Source: JAAYQU01 sp037441445
GTDB lineage: Bacteria; Bacteroidota; Bacteroidia; Bacteroidales; Salinivirgaceae
Assembly: GCA_037441445.1 (NCBI GenBank)
Contig: JBBISE010000026.1
Span: 1-29,255 of the forward strand
DNA length: 29,255 bases
Direction of reading: 5' to 3'
A program made the position numbers and the translations under genes. The notes beneath the pieces were generated by a model. The model was not told the DNA's origin and made no database searches. It worked only from the letters and a program-made list of their open reading frames with translations. Positions 8,010 through 14,689 of this stretch are shown here, one piece after another (within the stretch, counting starts at the first letter, position 1; each line of letters starts with the position of its first letter).

Positions 8010-9023
8010 ATGCGTGTTTTGGTCATATTAGCAACGTTGCTCCTGTTCTCTTCGTGCGAAAACCTTCTGTTTGAGCCCGACATGGCTTCCATAGATGTGT
8101 ATGAGAATTTCGATTATTTGTGGAACGAAGTCGATCGGAAGTACTCATATTTCGAACTTAAACAAGTTGATTGGAACGAAGTGAAGGTTAGGTACCGTTC
8201 CATGCTTTTTGGCGACATGACCGATGATTCGTTGTTTAATGTTCTGAAAGCCATGCTATTGGAATTGCGCGACGATCATACCAACCTTGTTTCACCGTTT
8301 AATGTTGCTATTTACAATGTTGAATTGCAGGGCGAACCCAATTTTTTCTCGAGAACTATTTTGGAGCATTATCTGAATAACGATATTTACTATACAGGGC
8401 CGTTTGTACACGGTTTTCTAAACAACCAGAAAGTAGGGTACATTCGGTACAGTTCGTTTATGAATCCGGTAGCGAAAGCCGACTTGGATTTTGTTTTATC
8501 ACGGTATGCCAATACCGATGGTCTGATTCTCGATTTGCGTCAAAATGGCGGGGGGTCTGTATTTATAGTTCCCAAAATCCTTGCACGATTTGTAGAGCAG
8601 AAGACCACCGCCTGCTATTTTAAAACCCGTAACGGCGCCTGGCATAACGATTTTGGCCCCCAAGAACCGTTTTACATTACCCCGCACGGCGGTATTCGTT
8701 ACCAGAAACCGGTGACGGTATTGATTGACAGGGGATCATACAGTGCAACAACACTTTTTGCTCAGGCCACCAAAGCCTTGCCCAACATGGTTTTGGTGGG
8801 CGATAGCACCGGCGGGGGAGGTGGACTGCCCAACGGAGGGCAATTGCCCAATGGGTGGACATACCGGTTTAGTGTTGGACAGATGGTTGATTTACAGGGA
8901 AATATTAATTCCGAAGAAGGGGTTCCTTCTGATATTCCTGCCCAATTTGACTGGAACGACCTAACGCGCGATGAAATTATTGACAGGGCAATAGCCGAGA
9001 TTATGGGAAAGAAAAGTGAATAA
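8010..9023 (+). CDS. S41-family (Tsp/tricorn-type) peptidase lipoprotein
   Basis: This 337-residue lipoprotein has signal MRVLVILATLLLFSSC, with lipidated Cys16. The catalytic region of the S41 family is visible: the Leu-Asp strand DGLILDLRQNGGGSVFIVPKIL, then the nucleophile region VLIDRGSYSATTLFAQA, where Ser245 is the most likely catalytic Ser, followed by LVGDSTGGGGGLPNGG and the closing block GVPSDIPAQFDW. A short N-terminal helical domain (residues 25-100) resembles the tricorn/CtpA helper domain; a PDZ domain is not evident. The start was set at 8010 because the lipobox follows it; an ATG at 7890 in the same frame overlaps the preceding gene and adds no sensible signal. It is the sixth gene in the string that begins with the sensor kinase. 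The substrate is unknown. Confidence 0.88.
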   Translation: MRVLVILATLLLFSSCENLLFEPDMASIDVYENFDYLWNEVDRKYSYFELKQVDWNEVKVRYRSMLFGDMTDDSLFNVLKAMLLELRDDHTNLVSPFNVAIYNVELQGEPNFFSRTILEHYLNNDIYYTGPFVHGFLNNQKVGYIRYSSFMNPVAKADLDFVLSRYANTDGLILDLRQNGGGSVFIVPKILARFVEQKTTACYFKTRNGAWHNDFGPQEPFYITPHGGIRYQKPVTVLIDRGSYSATTLFAQATKALPNMVLVGDSTGGGGGLPNGGQLPNGWTYRFSVGQMVDLQGNINSEEGVPSDIPAQFDWNDLTRDEIIDRAIAEIMGKKSE

Positions 9024-9047
9024 TTAATCATCTCTAAATAAACTAAA

Positions 9048-9621
9048 ATGAAGAAACTATTTTTTTTGATAGCTATTTTTGCAACGCTAAATTTGATGGC
9101 ACAGGAGGAACAAGCACCCGTTGCGCCTAAACAGCCCAATTTTTATTTAGGCACAAGTACCGGTATAAATAACTTTAATGGGTTATTAGGTGTTTCCTCG
9201 GAATTTAGACTTAAAGGAACGAACTTCCTGCGGTAGGGATTGGTAGCGGAACATGGGGAGCCAAATACTCCATCGGAATAAGACATGAGAACAAAACAAC
9301 AAGCGGATGGGGATTTGACTTAAGTTATAGTATGGCCAACGGATTAAAGAATTTCGAAACTGAACTGGAGCTTGAAAACGGAACAAAGGAGAAAGTTACT
9401 TTAAATTTACTATCTGCTTCATCCGTAAATCTCACAACAGGGTACAATGTTTTATTCAGCAACGGAAATAAATTTTTCTTTGAATTTGGTTTTGGCATAA
9501 AGATAGAAAACGACCATACGAAGTGCAAAATAATAAAGCATTGTCCGATGATTCAAAAGCTGTGCTGAGACTAATGCAACCCGGAGGAATTATATTGGGC
9601 ATAGGGTTTTTGTTTGGTTAG
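9048..9621 (+). pseudogene. Outer-membrane beta-barrel gene with two frameshifts
   Basis: The reading frame opens at the ATG at 9048 with signal peptide MKKLFFLIAIFATLNLMAQ, then a barrel-like chain (NFYLGTSTGINNFNGLLGVSSEF). It stops early at 9234. The sense clearly continues one base out of phase from about 9218 (ELPAVGIGSGTWGAKYSIGI) to about 9520, where a second one-base slip is needed to reach SDDSKAVLRLMQPGGIILG and the stop at 9619-9621. Each lesion looks like a single missing base; restored, the product would be about 191 residues. Either the gene is inactivated or the assembly has two indel errors. It lies 24 bp after the S41 gene. The protein family is not identified beyond a small secreted beta-barrel. 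Confidence 0.8.
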
Positions 9622-9790
9622 TAGAACTTCTGTTATTCAATACTCTGTAATTGATGGTATTGGACAAGTTCTTGTCACCAGAGAAACTTCATGTAACGGA
9701 GTTATAGACCTTGATAATCTGCCAGTTGGAATTTACTTCTTGAAAATCAATGATGTAACAAATCGCGTTTTTAAAGTGGTAAAACGGTAG
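9617..9790 (+). pseudogene. Orphan C-terminal fragment of a T9SS type A sorting domain
   Basis: Directly at the end of the broken barrel gene, in another frame, an open stretch without a start codon encodes about 57 residues. It reads SVIQYSVIDGIGQVLVTRE, then GVIDLDNLPVGIYFLKI and a basic end RVFKVVKR before a TAG at 9788-9790. This matches the last two thirds of a type IX secretion sorting domain (compare the intact one at 27429). The first part with the YPNP motif and the whole passenger protein are missing. It is best read as the remnant of a deleted T9SS cargo gene; it has no promoter or start of its own. Confidence 0.8.
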
Positions 9791-9830
9791 CTTCGTCAAA
9801 ATACAATACTGATTTATAGCCTTTTGCACT

Positions 9831-9838
9831 TATATTTG
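9831..9838 (+). promoter_or_regulatory. Possible -7 box for the repeat lipoprotein gene
   Basis: TATATTTG at 9831-9838 matches the Bacteroidota -7 element exactly. No good TTG sits 19-20 nt upstream, so the call rests on one box plus position: it lies between the T9SS remnant and the next ATG at 9899, predicting a leader of about 55 nt. Confidence 0.4.
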
Positions 9839-9898
9839 GCAAAAATGCAGGCCATAAAGTGATAACGACCTGTTTGTTAAACGCTAAAAATCAGGGAT

Positions 9899-10537
9899 AT
9901 GAAGACAAAAACTTTACTAGTTGTTACCTTATTCTTGCTAATGCTGGCCAATGCTTGTAAAGAACGCTACACGGCATGGGAGAAAGATAAAACTGTCAAC
10001 GATATAGGTTTTAGCAGGGTGCGTTATGGTATGATTGAAAATGATACCGTGACCATTATTGGTTTTTTGAAGCAACCAACTATAATTAACGGATACCTGT
10101 GTAGTCCCGATTGGGTTCACATGGAGAAGGACGGTAAATTACTGCTTTTCAGGTTAGAAGAACCCAGTGAAATCAATCATGTCACATTTCCCCGCGAAAC
10201 GTGGGTAAGGTTCCACGACGGAAATCTGATTGTGGTTTTTCCACGTGATACCGTGATACAGGGATTTTTCTGCCGCGGTGGAGGAGGAGTCAAGGGTGTT
10301 CAGACGTCGTTCTACGAAAATGGGAGCATTCGCGAATTCTATTCCAATAATACATTAATTATTGATGATGTAAAGTGTTACAGTGATCCTACGAACCCCA
10401 TAGGATTACACGATGATGGTTCGCTTCGTTACTGTACCTTGGCCGAACCTTTAGAGTACGACACTGGCGAGATAAAAAAAGGAACCCGCATTGAAATCGA
10501 CGAGGAGGGGCATATTGTAGCCCAGCAAAAGGAATAA
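9899..10537 (+). CDS. Lipoprotein with five beta-type repeats, unknown function
   Basis: This 212-residue lipoprotein has lipobox LANAC with lipidated Cys20. The mature part, from about residue 61 to 209, consists of roughly five degenerate units of 25-33 residues. The consensus is hydrophobic-x-G or D, an often Cys-containing turn, V/I-x-F/I, a D-G-x-L/I turn and a closing hydrophobic strand. Examples are WVHMEKDGKLLLFRLEEP, WVRFHDGNLIVVFPRD and GLHDDGSLRYCTLAEP. The pattern recalls MORN-like or other solenoid beta-hairpin repeats but I cannot assign a named family. It is likely anchored in the envelope. It has a possible promoter at 9831 and ends 22 nt before a strong terminator, so it seems to be transcribed alone. 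Confidence 0.75.
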   Translation: MKTKTLLVVTLFLLMLANACKERYTAWEKDKTVNDIGFSRVRYGMIENDTVTIIGFLKQPTIINGYLCSPDWVHMEKDGKLLLFRLEEPSEINHVTFPRETWVRFHDGNLIVVFPRDTVIQGFFCRGGGGVKGVQTSFYENGSIREFYSNNTLIIDDVKCYSDPTNPIGLHDDGSLRYCTLAEPLEYDTGEIKKGTRIEIDEEGHIVAQQKE

Positions 10538-10559
10538 TTTGCAGCATAATGGAGATTTG

Positions 10560-10599
10560 GAAAACCCATTTTTCAACAAAAGTTGAAAAGTGGGTTTTC
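10560..10599 (+). terminator. Strong rho-independent terminator
   Basis: An 18-bp inverted repeat (10560-10577 with 10582-10599) pairs fully except for one G-U, around a 4-nt A loop, and is followed by TGTTTTATT. It lies 22 nt after the stop of the repeat lipoprotein and ends that transcript. Confidence 0.85.
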
Positions 10600-10612
10600 T
10601 GTTTTATTGAAA

Positions 10613-10644
10613 TTTGGAAATCAATTTTTAACCCTCTATATTTA
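10613..10644 (+). promoter_or_regulatory. Promoter for the NTF2-like / M64 pair
   Basis: TTTG at 10613-10616, a 20-nt spacer and TATATTTA at 10637-10644 (7 of 8 matches to TAnnTTTG) directly follow the terminator. Transcription would start near 10650, leaving a leader of about 85 nt before the ATG at 10736. Confidence 0.55.
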
Positions 10645-10735
10645 AACCTCAAAAAAACAGGGTAGTATGGATAATGTTATGCATGTACTTAGTACTTTGT
10701 TTATAAAAAAAATAACCTTAAATACGATTTGATTT

Positions 10736-11173
10736 ATGAGACTAAAGATGCTTTTACTGATTCCGTTTCTAATTTTCTTTGTTCAAGTAAAATCAGAAAA
10801 CCCTGAAGATGCTGTAAAGAAAGTGATTATGGATGCTTATGTTTTAGGAATCCATAACGGGGGCCCCATCGAAGACATTGAAAAGGGGTTTCACCCATCG
10901 TTCGAGCTGCTTGGAATTGGACAGGATGGCAGTACAATAACAAAATTGCCTATTTATACCTGGATTGCAAACATTAAGCAAGCGAGAGCCGCAGGACGGA
11001 CACCTTCCGTGAAAACTGAATGTAAATTTCTATCGGTTGATATCACTGGAAATGCAGCCACAGCCAAATTTGAGTTGATCCGCGAGGGAAAAACAATTTT
11101 TACCGATTACCTGATGCTATACAAGTTCAACGAAGGTTGGCGAATTGTTGGAAAAATTTATTACAAACACTAG
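10736..11173 (+). CDS. Secreted NTF2-like protein (putative lumazine-binding type)
   Basis: This 145-residue protein has a signal peptide (MRLKMLLLIPFLIFFVQVKS). The mature part follows the NTF2/SnoaL-like fold: an N-terminal helix with EDAVKKVIMDAYVLGIHNG, GFHPSFELLGIGQDGSTITKL, then beta-strands KFLSVDITGNAATAKFELIR and the closing strands DYLMLYKFNEGWRIVGKIYY. This matches the family annotated as putative lumazine-binding, common in Bacteroidota, for which ligand and function are largely unproven. The M64 peptidase starts 16 bp downstream, so the two are probably cotranscribed from the promoter at 10613. Confidence 0.8.
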   Translation: MRLKMLLLIPFLIFFVQVKSENPEDAVKKVIMDAYVLGIHNGGPIEDIEKGFHPSFELLGIGQDGSTITKLPIYTWIANIKQARAAGRTPSVKTECKFLSVDITGNAATAKFELIREGKTIFTDYLMLYKFNEGWRIVGKIYYKH

Positions 11174-11189
11174 ATAAACAAGCACAAGT

Positions 11190-12626
11190 ATGAAGCACAT
11201 TTCACTTTTTATTGTTGCCGCCGCCCTTTTGTCAGGGTGTGCGGAAACGAATGCACCCGCGGTGCAGCCCTTCTCGAATACTGTTAACACCCTTCGTTTC
11301 GATTATTATCATCTTGGAAACGCAACAACCGAGCATTTTACGTTCGACGAAGCCGTGAACGATGGTCCCTGGGCCGGTAATCCCGCTAAGAACCTGGATA
11401 ACCTGAAGTTGGGTAAATACTTTTTCGAGGTGGTTGATCCGGAAGGAAAAGTCCTTTATTCTCAAGGCTTCTCGAGCATATACGGGGAATGGGAAACTAC
11501 ACCCGAAGCAAAGCAAGAATGGGGCTCATTCCACGAATCGGTGCGCTTCCCCTGGCCCGAGACCGATGTAACCTTATTGTTTTATAAACGCAATAACCAA
11601 AACCAGTTTGATACATGCTGGAAATATGATTTAAACCTGAAGCATCACCGTGTAAATTACGCCTATGCGCCTGCGGTAAACGAGACCTTTCCAATCCATA
11701 TCAGTGGCAATCCAACGGAATGCATTGATATTGTGGTGCTTGGCGATGGGTACTCTGTAGCTGAAAAGGATAAATTCATTGCTGATGCCCGCTATTTTGC
11801 CAAAGTAATGTCGGAAGTGAATGTTTTTCAAAGACTTAAAGATAAAGTTAATGTAAGGGCTGTTTTTACCCCATCGGCAACTTCAGGGTGCAACCACCCG
11901 CATCAGAATATATTCCGGGGTTCGGCATTGGGCGTTTCCTACGGGGCTTTCGACGGAGAACGATACGCATTGACATACGAAAACAAACTGGTTAGAAATG
12001 TATCTGCGGCTGTGCCTTATGAGTTTACTGCCATTCTCATGAACGATACCATTTATGGCGGCGGGGGAATTTACAATCTGTACATTACGGCAGCAGCATC
12101 CAACTCGTTTAAGGAATATTTATTTGTTCACGAATTTGGTCATCATTTTGCCGATTTGGCCGACGAATACTATACTTCGGCCACCAGTTACGAAATGGGA
12201 AGCTCCATAATTGAACCGTGGGAGTTGAACGTGACCATTCAAACCGATCGTGAAAAAATTAAATGGGCCGACATGATTGATCCTTCTATTCCCATTCCAA
12301 CCCCGTGGGATAAACAGAAATTCGATGAGCACAGCATTGGAATTCAGAAAATACGTCGCGAAATGCGTAAAAATAAAGTTCCTGAATACCAAATGACCGA
12401 ATTGTTTCGCCGTCAACAGCGGTTCGAAGACAGTTTATTCCGGACAATGGAGAATTACGGTAAAGTAGGATTGTTCGAAGGGGCGCAATACCATGCGCTT
12501 GGAGTATATCGTTCGTCACACAATTGTACTATGTTTACCCGTACTTTGGAATTTTGTCCTGCCTGTATCCGGGCATTTAACTTGGTAGGGGAGAGATATT
12601 TAGCGGAATCTATTCCAACAAAGTAA
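11190..12626 (+). CDS. M64 (IgA peptidase-like) zinc metallopeptidase lipoprotein
   Basis: This 478-residue lipoprotein has lipobox LLSGC with lipidated Cys17. Residues about 35-160 form the beta-rich M64 N-terminal domain, and the peptidase domain follows from the typical block CIDIVVLGDGYSVAEKDKF. The zinc site is VHEFGHHFADLADEYY, with His314, Glu315 and His318 of HExxH and a following Asp/Glu region. The family is named for a Clostridium enzyme that cuts IgA, but most Bacteroidota members have unknown substrates and are surface or periplasmic proteases. Here the context (NTF2-like protein before it) gives no substrate. Its 3' end overlaps the end of the convergent nitrilase gene by 17 bp. 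Confidence 0.92.
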   Translation: MKHISLFIVAAALLSGCAETNAPAVQPFSNTVNTLRFDYYHLGNATTEHFTFDEAVNDGPWAGNPAKNLDNLKLGKYFFEVVDPEGKVLYSQGFSSIYGEWETTPEAKQEWGSFHESVRFPWPETDVTLLFYKRNNQNQFDTCWKYDLNLKHHRVNYAYAPAVNETFPIHISGNPTECIDIVVLGDGYSVAEKDKFIADARYFAKVMSEVNVFQRLKDKVNVRAVFTPSATSGCNHPHQNIFRGSALGVSYGAFDGERYALTYENKLVRNVSAAVPYEFTAILMNDTIYGGGGIYNLYITAAASNSFKEYLFVHEFGHHFADLADEYYTSATSYEMGSSIIEPWELNVTIQTDREKIKWADMIDPSIPIPTPWDKQKFDEHSIGIQKIRREMRKNKVPEYQMTELFRRQQRFEDSLFRTMENYGKVGLFEGAQYHALGVYRSSHNCTMFTRTLEFCPACIRAFNLVGERYLAESIPTK

Positions 12627-13389
12627 ACCCATCTCTGTCCGCCAATGCCGGAAAAGCACTTCGCCATTGTTCAAGTTCGCTGTAGGCAAGGGTCGCAACA
12701 ACCATCTTTTCGGAAGGCTCTTCAGCTTGTGAGATGATTGTTCCAGTCGGAGCAATCATCTTTGTTTTACCCTCGTATGTAAGACCAAATCCATCAATGC
12801 CTACACGATTTACGCCAACAACAAATGACTGATTTTCAATGGCCCTGGCCACTAGCAAATGCTCCCAAACCCATGTTCGGGGTTGTGGCCACGAGGCAAC
12901 ATATACGGCCAAATCGTAGTCGTTTTGGTTGCGCGACCAAACGGGAAACCGCAGGTCATAACAAATTTGGGGAAGTATTCGCCAGCCCTTATATTCCAAC
13001 ACTACTCGCTTTTTACCGGCTGCATAGTGCAAATGTTCTTTGCCGTAGGAAAACAGATGACGTTTGTCGTAAAATTCGGTGTTGCCGTCGGGAAAAGCCC
13101 ATATAAAACGGTTGTACAACTTATCATTCTCAAGAACAATGATGCTTCCGGCAACAACAAAATTTCGCTGCTGTGCAAGATTTTTCATCCATAAAACCGT
13201 TTTGCCATTCATGCTTTCCGCAAGGTTCATCCCCCTGGGCTGAAATCCGGTGGTAAACATCTCGGGAAGTACTACAATATCAGCAGTTTGAATTGTAGAA
13301 ATCAATTTTTCAACCTTCTGACGGTTCTGTTCGGGGTTTTCCCAAACAACGTCTGTTTGAAGGGCAACAAGAGTAAGGTTTTGTGGCAT
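12610..13389 (-). CDS. Carbon-nitrogen hydrolase, omega-amidase (YafV/Nit2) type
   Basis: This 259-residue enzyme of the nitrilase superfamily has all three catalytic residues: Glu43 in VVLPEMFTTGF, Lys109 in FYDKRHLFSYG and Cys143 in LPQICYDLRFPVWSRN. The DKRHLF and CYDLRFP blocks match the omega-amidase branch, which deaminates alpha-ketoglutaramate or alpha-ketosuccinamate, by-products of glutamine and asparagine transamination. Length is typical. It is cytoplasmic, with no signal peptide. It starts 6 bp after the acyltransferase stop, so the two genes are probably cotranscribed on the minus strand; its end overlaps the convergent M64 gene and no terminator is visible there. Confidence 0.92.
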   Translation of the reverse strand: MPQNLTLVALQTDVVWENPEQNRQKVEKLISTIQTADIVVLPEMFTTGFQPRGMNLAESMNGKTVLWMKNLAQQRNFVVAGSIIVLENDKLYNRFIWAFPDGNTEFYDKRHLFSYGKEHLHYAAGKKRVVLEYKGWRILPQICYDLRFPVWSRNQNDYDLAVYVASWPQPRTWVWEHLLVARAIENQSFVVGVNRVGIDGFGLTYEGKTKMIAPTGTIISQAEEPSEKMVVATLAYSELEQWRSAFPALADRDGFTLLE

Positions 13390-13395
13390 AGCAAC

Positions 13396-13950
13396 CTACA
13401 GTTGAAATTTCTCAGGATATCGGGCACAAATATCTTGGGAACGGTAAACTGCCCGCAATGTTTCAAAGTCGGCATCGCGGTTATTGGTCATATACACAGG
13501 TTTGCCCATATAAGCTGTGCGTGTTTTGTAGTTCAACCCCACCGGAACAACGGGGACGTTTGCCTTGGTAGCAAAATACCAAAAACCAGGTTTCCAACAA
13601 TTTACCTTCTCGCGGGTTCCTTCAGGGGCAATTACCAATACAAATTGTTTTTGATTTTGAAAACGTTCCAACATTTGCAACATGGTGGCCCCGGGTTTTT
13701 TTCTGTCAACCGGAACTCCGCCCACGCCTTTTAGCATGTACCCAATAGGAAAGAAAAAAGCCTCTTTTTTTATCATAAAGAAAATGGGAAAACCCAGGTA
13801 CAGGTTAAACATCTTGCCAACTAAAAAGTCGCAATAGCTGGTGTGGGGGACTACTATGATGATAAAATTCCTCTCTTCGGGAGCCTGACCAACCAGTTTC
13901 CACCCAAAAAGTTTCAACAGTATTTTTCCTATGTTTTGTTTAATTGTCAT
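13396..13950 (-). CDS. PlsC-like 1-acylglycerol-3-phosphate acyltransferase family protein
   Basis: This 184-residue protein has acyltransferase motif I (HTSYCD, the HX4D motif, His36 and Asp41), motif II-like GVGGVPVDRKK near residues 75-85, and motif III APEGTRE (Glu110-Gly-Thr-Arg113), followed by KPGFWYFATKANVPVVPVGL. These residues bind and transfer acyl chains to glycerophosphate-type acceptors in phospholipid synthesis. It is shorter than canonical PlsC (about 240 residues) and lacks a clear N-terminal transmembrane helix. This short form is common in Bacteroidota, and the acceptor could differ from lysophosphatidate. It lies 6 bp upstream of the omega-amidase gene. Confidence 0.88.
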   Translation of the reverse strand: MTIKQNIGKILLKLFGWKLVGQAPEERNFIIIVVPHTSYCDFLVGKMFNLYLGFPIFFMIKKEAFFFPIGYMLKGVGGVPVDRKKPGATMLQMLERFQNQKQFVLVIAPEGTREKVNCWKPGFWYFATKANVPVVPVGLNYKTRTAYMGKPVYMTNNRDADFETLRAVYRSQDICARYPEKFQL

Positions 13951-14034
13951 TATCAGCGGGCAAAAATTGTATTTTGGTTGCGAAAATAGTAAAATTCTGA
14001 AACTTTTTTAATACATGGAGTTATGAAAAAAGCA

Positions 14035-14064
14035 AAAGTGCAAAACCGTTTGATTTTGCACTTT
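14035..14064 (-). terminator. Rho-independent terminator after rubrerythrin
   Basis: An 11-bp perfect stem (14035-14045 with 14054-14064) with an 8-nt loop sits 19 nt after the rubrerythrin stop. On the minus strand the stem is followed by a T-rich run (TGCTTTTTTC). Confidence 0.75.
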
Positions 14065-14083
14065 AAATTTTCTGCTTTGGCTT

Positions 14084-14659
14084 TTAATAATTCATAGCCT
14101 TTTCCTCGAAATAGGCTTCCGGGTGACTACAAACCGGGCAGTTTTTCAACGCCTTTTTACCTTTGTGCACATAACCACACTTACGGCATTGCCATTCTAT
14201 TTCTTCGTCACGACCGAAAACAGTTTCTGATTTAACGCGTTCCAGTAGTTTGCGGTAACGATCTTCGTGCTCTTTTTCAACCTTAGCTGTTAAACGGAAA
14301 ATGGTGGCTATTTTCTTGAATCCTTCTTTTTCCGCTATTTCTGCAAATTGAGGGTAAAGCATTTCCCACTCTTCATTTTCGCCTTCGGCAGCCGCCAAAA
14401 GGTTTTCAGCGGTTGTTCCAATGACACCGGCAGGATAACTGGCTGTGATTTCAACCATACCGCCTTCAAGAAATTTGAAAAAGGTTTTGGCGTGTTGTTC
14501 TTCCTGCATGGCTGTTTCCATAAACAGGGCGGCAATTTGCTCGTAACCTTCCTCTTTGGCCACTTTGGCAAAGAAGGTGTACCGGTTTTTTGCCTGCGAT
14601 TCGCCGGCAAACGATTTCAATAAGTTCTTTTCGGTTTGTGTTCCTTTAATGCTTTCCAT
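14084..14659 (-). CDS. rbr: Rubrerythrin
   Basis: This 191-residue protein has the classical rubrerythrin length and layout. The N-terminal four-helix ferritin-like domain carries the diiron ligands (Glu20 in FAGESQAKNRY, Glu53 and His56 in EEQH, Glu128 and His131 in EKEH, plus Glu97). The C-terminal rubredoxin domain holds iron with Cys158, Cys161, Cys174 and Cys177. Rubrerythrins reduce hydrogen peroxide in the cytoplasm with electrons from NADH via rubredoxin-type carriers, protecting anaerobes and microaerophiles. The gene starts 30 bp after the M3 peptidase stop and ends at its own terminator, so it may be read with the peptidase or from an unrecognised promoter in the short gap. Confidence 0.97.
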   Translation of the reverse strand: MESIKGTQTEKNLLKSFAGESQAKNRYTFFAKVAKEEGYEQIAALFMETAMQEEQHAKTFFKFLEGGMVEITASYPAGVIGTTAENLLAAAEGENEEWEMLYPQFAEIAEKEGFKKIATIFRLTAKVEKEHEDRYRKLLERVKSETVFGRDEEIEWQCRKCGYVHKGKKALKNCPVCSHPEAYFEEKAMNY

Positions 14660-14689
14660 AAAAAAAATAGTTTATACGTGTTTGCTAAA

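Noticed and set aside
9332..9568. Separate small gene beginning at an internal ATG
   Set aside because: The same frame continues upstream to about 9215 with barrel-like sequence, so it is the middle part of the frameshifted gene.
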